Source: Acanthaster planci (taxonomy: Eukaryota; Echinodermata; Asteroidea; Valvatida; Acanthasteridae). Taken from it: a stretch of 62,000 bases of DNA. Where the stretch lies: the NCBI RefSeq assembly GCF_001949145.1, contig NW_019091362.1:7981380-8043379 (forward strand), read 5' to 3'. The notes beneath the pieces are model-generated. The model had not been told where the DNA came from. It made no database searches and saw only the letters and a list, made by a program, of their open reading frames with translations. This document shows, piece by piece, positions 35,995 to 50,900 of this stretch (the first letter of the stretch is position 1; the number at the start of each line of letters is the position of its first letter). Made by a program: the position numbers and the translations under genes.

Positions 35995-38900
35995 TCATAA
36001 CCACTGCTTGGGTATTCCGAGCAGGAATTCCCCCACGCCAAAGTAGTAGACGGCCTGCGCAATGCCAAAAAGCGGTGAGATGACCAGCAGGCGGCAGGAC
36101 GCCCCCTTGAAGAACGCCGAAGGGCCCTCGTACTTCCAGATTTTGGCTGCGCAGTCCCGGATGCCCGTGTAAGTGTGCTCGCCAGGGGCTTGTTGGAGCA
36201 GCTGCAGTCTGGTTTTGATTACTGGGGGGGGAGGGGGAAGTAAAGGGAAAAACAAACAATGGTGATTCAACATGGGTGAGGTTTTCATTACTGGGGCTCT
36301 GCGTCCATGTCTGAAATGCCCTTTCACAGTTTCAGCTTGGTCCACTGCAAACGTGATCAATGTGTCATACTGGTAAATATGAAGGCCTTGACGAACCTTG
36401 GACACAAGATTCAGAATTGGCGTCATTGCGGCAACTCATAGATCCTTGAACAATCTATGAGAACATTTAGTGTCAAATCAGAAGAGTAACTCCTTTTTGT
36501 CTGTTCAATCAAGCAATTCCGTATGTTCCGTGTAGCTGTAACAGTTTTGCAGGAAAAGGCAAAAAGGTTTCACTATATTTAAAATCCAATGATGTGTCGA
36601 CCCTTCCCAAAGGCCCATACATGCAAACTATTATTTCAATGATTGGGACATTCATTTACCACATAATAGACGATATTTTACCAAGTCTTCAACTTACCAT
36701 CTACAGGATTTACTGACAGTGAGGCTACAGTAGCTGCTAGGCAGCCACACACGAAAGAGTGCTGGAAACTGGCTCGGCCGTTTTCATGCTCCATACCCTG
36801 TTAATAGATGATATTGACCAGTAACATGACGTACGGCAGAGTGCCCGCACAATTTTTGAAACTTATTATGCTTGGCTACACAAAGGATTATTTACAGATT
36901 TCACTGTGAACTGCTGTGTCATCTCATGTTAACAATATTTACAGATGATATTGTGTTTTACGATCCAGTTATGAGAGGGCTTAAAACTACCGGAATCATC
37001 ACACTGATCAGGAATGAAACTGAAAAAAGAGATCAGATCAACTTTTATTAGGGTGAAGGACAGATATGGACCCAAGGCATCTGTAAACTGTGACAAAAGA
37101 GGTCTTTAACCACTTGCTGCCGGGGAGCCTGGTTTTGGGTATGTTTTTTTTATATGCAAAGTGGGGCTGCCCGAAATCGGACAAAGAACTGGGCCTTGTG
37201 ACAAAAGACTGTACTCAGAACAAAAGACCAAGCTGCTGGGAATTGCCAACATTTTTTCAGTTGTTAATAGCGGAGGAAATCTGTCATTGTTTTGAAAGAT
37301 CATACCGCTGTTTGGGGCATTCAGCGCGAGTGGATTACCACCGGGGGCGAAAGTGCTCCTGTATAATACTGCTGTATGCTAATCTGGCCCCTACTGAAAA
37401 GACGGCAGCAGCGCACTGTGCCAGTTTTGGGAACTAAAGAAACTTACGTGTTAATCACTGCACAATCTGGGCTCTTTTTACCAGGTGACAGGCCTGGCTG
37501 CAATACTTGGGCATCCATAGATGTTGTCTGTCAGACTAGAATAGCCACCAGACAGTCATTCGTTTGGGTGTAAACGTACAGTAAATGAAGTTATCAATTT
37601 TTGAAGAATTTTGAAAACGGACAATCTTGAAAATCCCCTGGGTTTATGTCATGCAACTCCAAATTAAACCTGGCAGCAAGTGGTTAAAAGTGTCAGGAAA
37701 TTTCCAAATATACAGCTCTCCTCCCCCAACAGTGACTCAACTTACCTGGGCATTTAGATGGGCAAAAAGTGGGAAATAGATCATGGAGAATGGAATGTCT
37801 CGCATTAGAGTTGCTCCCAATCCTCTGTACAGTCCAAAGACGCCTTTTGTTTGAAGCAAGTTACGGGCAATAGTCAGGGCAGAGGGAGTGACCTCGGCTG
37901 TTGTACTGGCTGAGAACGCCCTCGTCAGGGAAGGGTTCACTTTGGCAGTGGGGACATCAGGGACTGTTCCAAGCCCGGGGATCTTTTTCCTCTCAACTAA
38001 AACAATTCAAATTTGAACATTGATAAAAATAAATTTATTGAATGCAAACAATTTGAACCTGCTTTTGAGCAAAGATTCTGGAGTCTTTTACGATTGCAAT
38101 TTTGTGATATCCAAACTTCGATGACAAAAGAAGTTATCTTTCTTCGGCATTGACAAAAAAGGAAGATTTAGTGATTTACATGACTTAGAATTGATGAAAC
38201 ATTTTGTCTAAGTTTTGTCCAGTTTGACAGATTTTATTCATCCAAGCCATCAATCCTATTTGAATTATTTTCTTCTTGATGTGACTTTTTATGTGAAGTA
38301 CTTTCAAGGTGGACAATTCAGACAGAAGGACAAAAATCCTGAGAATCGTACGTCTCTCTTTCGAAACTCACTTTTGCGCCCTGCATCTTGCAGTTGGATC
38401 TTTAGCATTTCCATAGGGGTGGTGATTATCACCTGGCACAGCCCTGCTCCCCCACCTGCCAGCATTTCTCTGTGGAGTCCCATCGGTTTCCTGTAGCACG
38501 CCGCGAGGAGAAATATGAATGCAGATTAGGATTAATATAAAAGCAAGGCGCTCAAAAGTCAGAGTTTTGAGCTTTGACGAGGATGGCTTGCTTCAATGAT
38601 GTGAACATATAGGAAAAGATGTGGAGTTAAAGTTTAAATGAGATTTCAAGATCTTAGATTTGTGGGGGGCCAAAGTACACCTGCTACATGTACATTACAC
38701 TTCAATTTCCCTGTAGTTTCACACTACAATGGCAGGTCTTGGAAAATAGGAAAGGCAGGATTGTGTGGAATATTCATCTGAATGATATCTGTTTAATACA
38801 AAATCCAATGTAATTATTTTACCAAACCACTTCACTTTTTCAAAGCAAAGAGCAAAAAAAAATTAAGAAGAAAAAACCCTGACAGGTTTTAATAATCAAT

Positions 38901-41900
38901 ATTTTGAGAATACAGGTAATGGATGTTTGCTATCAAAGAATCAAGTCTGATCTTTGAACTTGATATCAAATCAGGAACTTGATGCACTAATGATCTACAC
39001 GTACAACATATTCTTAAGTGTCTAGCATAAATTCACCCAACACCAGCTGAAAACCTTATCTGTTGACTGATACTGACAAATATCAGTTATCTGATTAGGC
39101 ATCGACATCTCTCAACCAAACTATACACCAGAACTGCCACGTTAAATATTGACCGACACGTACACGTACTCTTAATCTTATAGGAATGGCATTATCCAAC
39201 CATCAGGCTGAAAGATCACCAGATCCCTAAATTTGGCCCACTGCTGATATACTTAGCCCTCTCCACTGGGCCTTGATGTAATTGTCCGGTAGGGAAATTA
39301 AATTCTGTTTTTCTTGGGGGGGGGTTGATGGCAAGAAGAGGAGAGATCCCTGATTGAGAAGGGAAAGTAAACCGAAATGAAGATGGAGAGGTAGACAGCT
39401 TATCCCTCCAGGGAGAGTAAACCTCAAGTATTTTTCTACCATGGACTTCTTAAATGCAATCTTTAATTTTGTTTAACTGTATTTCAATTGAACAACTAAG
39501 AAGACATTAACACATTATTATATGCAAAGTTTTAGTTTAAACGGGCAAACTATTTTGTTGCCGTTTCTTGAAAACTGCATTTATAAACTTGCTGTGACTA
39601 CATATACAGGTACATGTATGTGCGTGCACAGAGCAGGAAAAACCAAAGGATCCTTGGTAGGGACGCAAGCAAATATATGCAATACGAATACAATACATAC
39701 ATCAAAAGTGAGTTATTTGAGTGAGCAATTATAATTTTCCAGGGGACTGTCAATAAAGGAAATTAAGTTCATGTCTCCAATAAAAACTCAAGGTGAACCA
39801 CGTAACATCTTATGTGAGATCTGATTGTCATGGCAACATTTTCTTGAATGCACAAAGTAAATCAAACGAATGCCTTCCAACCTTTTGTGGGTTCCCTTTT
39901 TGTCGGCAATGTGCTTTTTGTGAGCAAAGCCAATTATGTTCAAATTTCTTCAGCTCTTTTGTCTCTTACATAGCACAGGTCTTCTCTACTTTTTTGGGGG
40001 GTACACAATATGCAGGCCCTCCCTGAGGCACGACAATAACATGCCCCTCTTCAGTGTTTCCCAGTGAGTAAACAACTTCCAAGTCAATCGGCTTCGATAT
40101 TGCAGATGCACTAGAATGCCCAGGGACCTTTCCTTACTTACTGCCAATGCTGGGCTTTAAAAATCAACGCGTCTGTTCAATAACATCTCGTCTCTCAAGT
40201 AAATCTAGAGTGGGGATCTGGAGACATATCAGTTCTGGCACCACAAAATTGCCCGATACCAAATGATAACACAGAGTGCAGACCTCTAAGCCAAATTTCA
40301 TATAAATCTGGAGTTGGTGTCCGACAATTGTCAGGTAGGCAGTCACAACACATTTACTTACAGGCTGTTTGTGACAACAGACTGTCTTTTCCACATCATC
40401 CAGTTAATGGATAGAACCAAGGGGTGGTAAATTTCAACCTGAGGCTTCAGTAGTTGCGTTTTAGCAGGCAAAGCGTGTTGTCACATTACAATAAACGGCA
40501 ACAGTTCTGAAGTTGTTCGGTGACCACGTTGTTATGATGAAAAATGCAACGATCTATTAACTAGTACCAGGCATCTCGTCATGTTCATCACACTGAACTA
40601 GAAACGTTTGAATCTATGGTATGTCAACTGCATGAAATTCACAAGAAGAGAAAAGCACTTACAACCCCAGCAGGTCTAGGGTAAAATCATTACTGAGAGG
40701 GAAAAAAAATCACCTTATGTACAGAAATAATACGTAGCCAACATGATATGACAAATTGACTGATGAAGAGGTGATTCCATCACGGATGCTGAACTGTTTA
40801 CCGAGACGGTAATACTTAAATTGGATTGTATTACTGAAGCAAGTGACGAAATGAAATGGCTGAGCTGATCTACGGGGAATCCACTATATGTGTATGACCG
40901 CAATTCCAAAGGACTCGTCTTATTTTGCCGGTAACAAGTTTTCCAAAAATACTAGTGAGTGCAAAGTACACTCTCCATATATACATGTACGTACTTGTAC
41001 CTGCATGCCACTCAATTTTGACAACCTCATAAATATCCACATTTTATACATGGGTGAAAAGTGAACAGTTCTTTTACAATTTTTCCACATGCAAAATTGC
41101 TGAAAGACCTGTATATTTAGATGTGTAATTCACATATCTCTGCCAGGCTTCCGTTCAATAAATGCACAGCTGTGGTACTTAAAATCATTTGGTAGAGGAA
41201 GCAATTTTGTTCTGAATGGCTAATTTATATCATTCATATTCACAAAGTCAGTTCTGTTGGCTACATGTAGCTACATATACATGTAGGTCAGTTTATCACA
41301 TGCACATGTATGTATGCATGCATTCTCAACATAAATCCTCAAGCACAGTCCCCTGTACATGTGTGTGTATATTAAACGAAATTCCAAACTCATTTCTACT
41401 TCTACATTCCAAGCTAATGTACGATAACACTATCTTGATATCTTTGACATGTTTACGATCAACGGCTCTCCACTTTCCTAATAACAGTCTATCCACTCTT
41501 GCTACAGACATGTCTGATAAAAGCTGGGGGGGGGAACAACGAACTCTGCCTTATACCAAGATTGAAACAGAAATAATGATCACCCCCCACAATTTCCGTT
41601 CAAATCCACCTGTGGCTGGGACAACAAGATGGGGACAACAAGATGGTAATTTTATACCAAGCCGAATGGCAGCTGGCATGAGACACATCAACAAATGGAC
41701 AAATTTGTTTGGCCAGCATATGGAAGATTCCAAAGTTTGATTGAAAAAAAGCATCTGTTGGTGCCATGCACACTCTGACAAAATACCATAATGCACTCAA
41801 ATATTGACTTTACTTCGAATTAGTTATCACCTGTTGTTTTGTAAACGGTCTATATGGACTGATTAAGCTTTTTCAAAAGACAGAGACCAGCAGGATGTTA

Positions 41901-44900
41901 GCCCTTCACATACTGTATTTGCTGATCTGGCTGGTAACCCATAACTGTTTAGGTTTGCCATCTGATAATGTGCGACATTTCGTTTCATGCATTCAACATT
42001 TCCTTATGTCAGGATATCTAGAGCACTGCTAAGAACAAAATTAATCTGAAATAATTCCCCCCCCCACTTACCCTTCTCTCTGCAAGTGGTAGCGGAAGAA
42101 GTCATTGCCAACCAGCTTGATGGACTTCTCTGGTGAAATTAGTGCAACATTTATACCATACCCTGCAAGCAAAAATACAATAATAAATATAATAATAATA
42201 ATAATAATTCATTCATTTATAAAGCGCAAATTTCTTATAGATATGTTCAAATGCGCTGTACAATGAAGACATTAAGCGTGGAACAATGAATACATTTAAA
42301 CATGGTTGAGCCGATGGCATGCAAGGGTGCCTCGGGCAGCTGCCGAACGACCCACATTCACATCAGTAAAAGGGAGACAGTAAGAAGCAGTTACAGTTTT
42401 AGAGAATAAAGAATTACAGACAATGATTATAACATTTTAATTTATGGCATATTCAGTAAACCAAACAAACCTCATCCAAATGTTGCAAAACATCCAATCC
42501 ATTGCAATGTTTAGGTCATTTACATAACTTCTGTAGTTAATTAGTGTAAAACAAGCACAACCCAAGATTAGAAATTAACCCTTCAATGATATTTTACAGG
42601 GATTTATTCCAGATGTTTTCTACAGGGCGCCACACAACTAATTTGATTCAGGGGAATTCGATTAAGACAATGCTTCCAGAATGACGCAAGCATACGTCAC
42701 ACTGCCCTCATTCAGAGGTGGGGTTCCAGCAAGTACGCACCAATAATCAATACACCCATTAGCAGATTAATTATCCAGAATTATCTACTTGGGGCCGAAT
42801 GAGAAAGCGACACACGTGTGGTTGTAACGGTCACACACCCACGCACTCTCAAGCAATGTTTGCATTAGGCCCGTGGGCATGCCAGGACTTTCTTTACAGT
42901 AAGCTGGGTGTTTAACCGTTCCACATAATACAAGCAGGAATCAGTAGCTAAATTTCAGCACTGCGATGCATTTTTTCCTTCTGTATGTAAATACGAGTGC
43001 AATATTTTCATAGAGTTATACTGAATTACCAGAGTGCAAACGCACCGTGCAAAGTAATGCTGGCTGGATACATCCATGTACTGCATGTGCCAAAAAATAG
43101 AACACAAAAAAAAACCCACCAAAAAAAAGTTCAACTACTACAGTTACAACTTAAAGTATGGCCATTTTCATATCTGCATTTGTGTTCTAAACCAAGGAGT
43201 CATCGAAGCCAATAGTCAATAAGCGTTTCCTCTTCTGTTAGTGCAAACAATACAAACGCATGCACATACCAGAATGTGCGGTCGATGAATTTGCCGAGTC
43301 ATTTCAATGTGCCACACTACTGATAAATAGCATGCTTAGGGCATTTGCTGTACTTGCACATTGTACATGTATGTAGACTACATTATTCGGCATTCGATCG
43401 ATCTTATTACAACCCCTTTCACAAACAGGCACGTGAATTTGATATGTCTACGCTCAAGCCGACATCAAAGTTTCGTCATGCAGGAGTGAGCAGCTAACAC
43501 GAGTCATTTAAATATCTCTATGAATATTCCCCGTCAGTGTTCGAGAAGCATACCAAAGTGTGCGCTGCTGTCTCTACGTGTTCACACTATCGTACCCTGT
43601 CACTATATTTCCCTGTGCCTCCCCTCCCTATCTCTGGCTTTTTCCTTGCTTCCCTGGCCCTTTGCTATTCACCGATCAAGTGCTTGAACCAAGTAATCCA
43701 CTCTAAATGCGGCGGCTAACAACCGTACCAGGGCCACGGTGCTATTACTGGGGGAATGGGGGCTATTATTTATGACCTTTTCCCAAGTGGTTAATACCAC
43801 AGAGGATGGGGCAGAAAGGATGCACATGTAATTACAACAAGCGAGAAAGCTGCGACAAACCGATCCCATTCTGATCGCTTCTCACCAACTCAGTGCCAAG
43901 TCGTTACTCAGCCGGGTCAAGTGAGTGCATTAACCTTGGTGCAACAGAAGGCTTCGCATTCAGCAGCAACAAAAAAAAAACCCAAAACCAAAACCAAAAA
44001 AAACAACAAAACAAAAATAAAAAAATATCTATTACTGTATGCCTTTAAATCTTTACGTAATTAATATTCCACCCCCCTTGCAATTTTGTCCCTTAGAAGG
44101 CCACCGGGCATTTAACCCCGACTCACCTTTGTACAAGCCTTTAATGCCATCTGCTTTTGCAGTCTTTATGAAACAGTCCAATCTGGTTAAAACGTAAAAG
44201 AAAATGTAAAATTACAGTGACATTCAGGGTCTTATTTCTGTTTCCATTTTTGGGGGCAATGTGGAGAAATATATGTAATAAGTCAATAGGCTCTGCCATG
44301 TTTTCCTGATTTTCAGTTAAATGGAAATTTGGGAGATCACCATAACAGAAAAACTCCTTGACTTAGAATCATAACCCTAACACTCCTCAGTCCTCCAACA
44401 GGTGAAGGATTGAGGAGGGTTAGGGTTAATATTTAAAAAGAGATTCCACATGGTAATAATTTAAGGGCACATTCTAAATTTTAAAAAAAAATTGGAGAAT
44501 GTTGGTGTGACACTACATCTTACACATTTTGTGCTGATTTTTTTCTTGCCCTAGCTTTTTTGAAAGCAGTTTCTGAATCGTGGCCTTGCAAAGTAGACCA
44601 GGGATTTACATACATGTACATGTAGTGTACAATGCACAGTTCAGTTTTAAGCATTTGAGAATAGCTTCCACAATCCACAGCTTATAAATAATTCCCCCTA
44701 CCCCCCAAAAAAAATCCACACAAGCCCAATGTTTGCTCTCTGTCAATGTTACAGTCCATTAATGCCCGCCGCCAGGCCAGCAACTCAAAATTATGGGACG
44801 TTAATCCACCATCAAGCGTGTCTTCAGGAAATAATTATATCCATCAGACCAGGACCATAATGAACCAATCTGCGGGTACTCTGCTGTGACTTGGCATTTA

Positions 44901-47900
44901 TTGGAGTTGTTGTTGAATCATTTTCACCGATTTCATCAATTTCCAGGGTGGGAGGGTGGACGTGGTTTGCAACCTTTGATTTCTAACGAATTCATAAACT
45001 GTATTTGGAAAATTGGCATTCACACTTTGACAGCTTTGAAGCTTTGAAACATGGCAACTGCTGGGTAGCAGGTGGTTATCACATATATTTTATTTAAAAT
45101 GTCTTTAAAAATTGACGTGCAATGACTACATACATGTGTGGGCAGTAACATTAACAAAGCAAGATGAAGCAAATAATTTGCACCCTAAGTGGTTGTGGGA
45201 TCGTCAAATTTTAGTTCTTTAATCAATCACCTGCACACAATTAGCATTCAAGCTTTACTGTTATAGTTGCATGTAAGGAGGTCTTTGGTTTTCCATTTGA
45301 CCCGAATATTAAAAGGCTTTCAAAGATTCCTGGGCCATACATGTAGATGAAGCAGAAGTTGGCAGAGGTGTCAAGCTTTTACGAAAGGTCATAAAAGACA
45401 AGTCACCCACATACATGGAAACGTCTTCTGCGACTTTCAGAAACCCAATGTTTACCCAAGGATGTAGCCGAAAGGCGGCATCCATGAAAATATCCCTGTA
45501 GGCCTTTTCCCCAAAGTATCCCCTTTCACGCACACAACCACAGCCAGCCTTTCATTGATCCGAGGAAACGTTATTCTTGACCCAAATGCAGCGCTGTGGC
45601 CAAATGCGTGGGAACAAAAAAGGCAGCAGGCTTCCTGAAAGGTTTTCAAGGCAAGGTTGTTTTGGTAACAGATACCAGAGCATTTAAATCATTGATTCTG
45701 GTTCCACATCAGTGGGCTACGTTGGAAACAGCGTGACACGGGGGATGTGATGCACTGCAGATGATGGCAGTTTTTCTGTTTTTCAAACAGAACAGCAGTG
45801 TTTCCTGAACCCGCTTGAGTGTATAATTGGGGAGAACTTGAGTTACTACACAAATATGTGTCATTCCCTTCACATTTCCTTACAAAATTTGATCGTCAGA
45901 ATCTCGGTAGAAGAACAAAAAATATCTGCAAATACTGAAAGAAATCAACTATCATTCCAATGTACAACAGAGGGTGGTTCATTTTTTTCCAATACATGAC
46001 AGATTACCAACTCCATGTTGGAAAAAAACAAACAACACAGAGCCCTCAATGAGGAACTGATGACTACGGAAATGTTCCATTACTTTCATTTAATGATACA
46101 TGTACACGTAGCTAACCTCATGACACTTTGGTAACTCAAACAATTAGGGCCCAAGCTAACTGCTTTTGGCTTATAACTTGCTTTTTTAAATGGAATCAAC
46201 TCACAGGTTCTTGTACATTCGCCTTCCATCGATGACCTGCTGGTTTTGTAGCCTAGTTTTCACAAGATCAATGGGAAAGATGCATGTGACTCCTGTGACA
46301 CCTGCCAGAGCACCGTTGATACACTTGGCGGGAAGGCTGGGTTTAAGACCAAGATGGGGGAAAGAATGAATCCGAGTTAAAAGATACACTCAAAAGTTAA
46401 TGTGATTGTTTGACAGTTGTATCCAAAACTGGTAGGTAGGTGGGGTAATTGAGGCATGCACTTGATTTTTAAACAAAATAAACTATTTTGAAACAAGAAA
46501 AACAAAAAACAATCTGTTATGGTAAAAAAATACTGCTTGAAAAAAACCTGGAAGATTTGCATAAAATGAAAAGGGTTTGCTTCAACTGAGAATGCCACAG
46601 TTCAAGTTTAACAAAGTTAAGCTCAATCAGCAGAATGCCAAATGCTCAGTTCAGTGGCGTAGAATTTCTTGGGGGAGGGGGGCAAGAGGGGACAACAGGT
46701 ACCATAGGGGGCCAATTGCTCCCTTTGGCTATGAAGTCGGGTTCTCCTCAAAGAGGGGAAGCCAAAGTTCCTACAGTCAGCTCCTCCTTTGCCTTTTCAA
46801 GATGGACGGTACAAATACAAATACATGTATCTCAATTCATTATACATGTATTTCAAACAAGCATACAATGCTTGTTTGGAATTTTGAGATGACATGCACA
46901 TTTTAAATTACACGTACAACAATGCATGTCACGTGGGTTCTTCCTCAACTGCAAAACATTTAATAAACGTCCACGTTGTTTAAAAGGAAAAATTCAATTT
47001 GGAGCTTCTAAAAATTAATACAGTAACGTGTATCAGAAAGAGAAATATCTATTTGGCAAATGACAATTTTTTGTTGTTGTTGTTGTTGTTTATATTTTTA
47101 AATGTTTGTGGCTGTGTGGCAAGATTAATTATGGGTACATGTACATGTATGTGTGGCAATGACAATACATCCTATTCAACTTCTGACCAAAATTTTTATT
47201 GAAAAGCAAGAAAGAGAAACATTTTATGAAATCCCAGCACTCCACTACAAACATCTTTAATTCACTGGTTGCTAGGGCATTTCTACTCTGACGTCAGCAT
47301 TTTAAGTGGGCAAGTAACGTGTGCACAAGGACGGAAGTGTGTTGCATGACAAACACCTTGAGTGGGCCGACAATGCCATTCGTTCTTGCATCTCTGATCA
47401 AATCGCTAATAATCAAATTATCACATTATTACGCAGTTCATATTACTTTTAACTAATGATACTGATTCGTGAATTCTACCACAAAATATTAAAATGTGAA
47501 GATGATCACAGAAATTCTAAACTGTAGTAAATGAAAATTCGAAGAAACAATAATTTTCAATGAAACATTTGCATTGCGATGTGCACTGTACATGCAATGG
47601 CAGATGGGTAATGTAATTTTATCTTTTCTATCTCTTTTTTCTTAATTGTCCAGCACAGACAGGAGCAAACAGTCATGTGTTCCCAAACTCCTGGGCGTAA
47701 TGCACAGACATTTATTTATGCATGACTGGTAATGTACAGCTGGGAAGATGTTCGTATTCACACGACTGGTGGAATATAACAAACCCGAGCGTGAAATCAC
47801 AGCAAGCCAAGTGCAAAGTCTTCCCTTTTGTCGATGATGATTCTATCAAGTCCAAACTCAACCGAGGGGGAGAAAAAAATGAAGCAAACACGCAAGCGTG

Positions 47901-50900
47901 CATTTCCACTCCAAGTAGTGACGCAGCATCTGATGCGTTACTCATACTTGGAAGAAGGAAAAGTAGTAGCACCGATGGAAGAATTGGAGAATCGATGACA
48001 CTAAGTGCACCGATCAGTCCATTTTAGGCTTTCACGATTATCCGCTTGATGAATTGAAATTCAATGGCAAAGACGTAATGGGGAGACTGTGGCACTTGGA
48101 ACCAATATAAGAAAACCCTGTACATCAGATGAGCACAGAACAGGAAAATGCTCGTCTCTTCTTATATTGAAGTTTCTTTAACTGCGTTGCATTTTGGGTG
48201 AAGGTCAAAATCCTGGCAAGTTCTACTGCTGTAACAGTACTTACTAACTTACATGTAGAGCTGTGCAGTCCATATTTTGTTATGATTGATGATCATCATG
48301 AGACAAAAATTGATTGATTTCTTTGATAAATTTTGTTGTAATGATACATGGTTTTGCTTTTTAAGGGATTCAAAGGAAAGCGATTTGGCAGAGGAGTTGG
48401 TGATTGGAGATAGGGGCAATCAAGTTGTTTGTGAAACTGTGAGTACTAAACCTTGTCATCATTTATTTTCATGCTCTTGTTTAAAAAATAAACAAAAATA
48501 AACTGAATGCAACCTGTAAAATACAATTTTTTTTTCAAGTCCAATGTGATGTATACTGCCAAAAAAAAAAAAAAGCCTTTCCAAACTAAACATGTGATAC
48601 TCCTCTGGAATAAATTTAACACTGCCACTATAAAATGTATATGTGATTAGTTTCACTTTTATCTGCTATATCATGACTAGTTATCATGGTTATGTTACAC
48701 ATACCACTACACGTTTAATGGGTTAATACCATATTAAAACAAATTAAACAGCCAATTTATTTCCATTTAATCTGATGGTCATGCTTATTCTAAATGCCAT
48801 CAATGTAGGCTCTCACGGGAGAAACCAGTGTAATGAATATTTGACGAGAAGGATTTCTGCGTTGATGCCCGAGCGCGCAGAATTATTGATGCTTGCTATC
48901 CTTTCCGCCAATGACGGGTACACCTGTATCCCCCCCGTACTATCTGGACTGCTCTGAACTTTGGCGTGGGCTCAAAAGAATAGAGATTGGACAGCAAATC
49001 CAATAAGCTGGAGTCCCTTGAGATGGTACTCTTTTTGCAAGCCCACTCATTGTAAATATGGTTGAAATGTCACAGCCTCCAAGTACATGTACATGTACAC
49101 TAATCCAACATGCACTTGCGTCATCTGTGACATACATTGTACACTGTACATGTATTTAACTGTCATCCCTTTTTTTAATTTGCTTTTTATCATGCCACAC
49201 TAGACAAAATGTTTTATTACAATATTAATGCTTACACCTCAAGCTAAGCTTTGGAGGGTTTGTCATAATTACAGAATTAAGTGCTTATTAATTATAAGAA
49301 TTTTGAAAGTGAAATTAAAAACAATATACAAAATTGGTTTTATTTACTGAGGAGGATCCTTGGGTGTTGGGGACGGTTCTAAGCAGCCAATGTCATAGGA
49401 ATACAGGATCACAATTGGGGCAATGTGAATACCGAGAAATAATCAGTTTGCATTGCATTTGGTTCACCCTTAAGCCACTTTAAAAAAATAGTTTAGCATC
49501 AGTTGTATTTGCAAAAAACGAGGAGGGAGGATTTATTTTTTTTGTAAATTTAAAAAAAAAAATACTTTTATATACATGTTGATCTGGGTTGTCGCAACCA
49601 CGGAACGAAAGCGCCATGTTCACTTCAGACTCGTGCACAGAAGTGCACATGACACAGTGTGTAAACATGTACTCAGGTCGCATGTTGTGCGTGCACGAGG
49701 TTGAGTGGGCGTTGTAGATACTACAGGGGACAGCTAAGGACATTGGAAAAGACAACTTTTAAAGAAACAAAAACAAGCGGCAAGATTTTTTGAGGTGGGC
49801 ACTGATGCTAAACTAATTATTTTTTTCATGTGGCCTTATCCATTTTTTAAAAAAAAATGAAAGTCAGTAAAACCAACCAAATATAAATTTGCAAATGTAC
49901 TGAAAATTAAAACAATTTTGCACAAATTTGAAGAAACAATTCATACTGCACTACATATACATCATCTCAGGAAAGTAATTGTTTAGATGCCATTTTTAAA
50001 CTATGCATAGCCACAAATTTTGGATTAACTTTTTGTCAAAAAGGCACCATTATTAACAACAGAGCTTAATAAAATATTGTAATGCATACATGGACACATC
50101 TGTTTTGGGGGCCAAATATTTTTCCATTTTTAATTGGCAGTTTGTTGAAAAATAATGAATATTATTGCTAAAATGAATGAATTCAGGAAAAAGGTTAACT
50201 GTGCAACTTTCACAGAGTTGGAAACAAATTGTAAGTAAAACAGAAAGGTAAGGGAGCCAGCAATTCATATACAGGAAGAGCCAAACAACTAAAAATAGCA
50301 CATAAACTAGTAAAAATACAAACTTGACTTCACTGTAATAAAATGGCATGATGGTACCAGGTGAAATGTTGGGAAACTAAAGTGAACTATTGCTAGCAAA
50401 AATCCAGGGAACTATTTCAACAAAGTGAATTACTGAACACCAACTGGGAGTGAAACTCAGTGAAGGAATCAACATTTGTAACGCCTCCCAACGACAAAGA
50501 CTGGCCATTTGTTTGCTGTAAAATCTCTGCCATGCAAACATACTAAAAACCAAACACTATCAAAAGAGGTGAATGAGCTAACATCGGGGTGGCATGCAAC
50601 TGGAAACAATGAATTACACGAAATGGGTACACAGCCACCCGGTTGCCCATTAAATACCTACATGTATATGAATATATGTGAATGCTACAATAGTTACCCA
50701 GAGTAGCCCTTGGGTTGCTTTGACTGTTCCTCACTGGCTTCTTTGGAAGCACTAAGCATATGGGTGCACAGGGATATACTTTTAGCATACAGCTACAATT
50801 CAGCAGATTACAATTTACATTGCAAGTAGATTTTTTTTCAGTCAAACTTTCTTTTTCATTCAAAACCTTTTGTGATAATTGTTTTCCTTTGCCATAAAAC

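Noticed and set aside
35749-36000. Plus-strand frame opposite the last carrier exon
   Set aside because: Shadow of the real minus-strand coding exon and its 3' UTR.
41216-41740. 174-codon plus-strand open frame, one of the longest in the window
   Set aside because: It lies in a carrier intron, starts in TACATGTA-rich low-complexity sequence, overlaps open frames on the other strand, and resembles no protein family. It has no sign of splicing or a conserved domain.
45309-45649. Minus-strand frames with a [10 protein letters not shown] stretch, which at first looked like a carrier exon
   Set aside because: The true exon at 44182-44127 gives the family sequence with correct splice phase on both sides, and this stretch lacks matching splice sites.
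47722-48027. 101-codon plus-strand frame in the first coding intron of the carrier
   Set aside because: The composition looks ordinary, but there is no recognisable domain, splice sites or partner exon, and an opposing frame of similar length exists.
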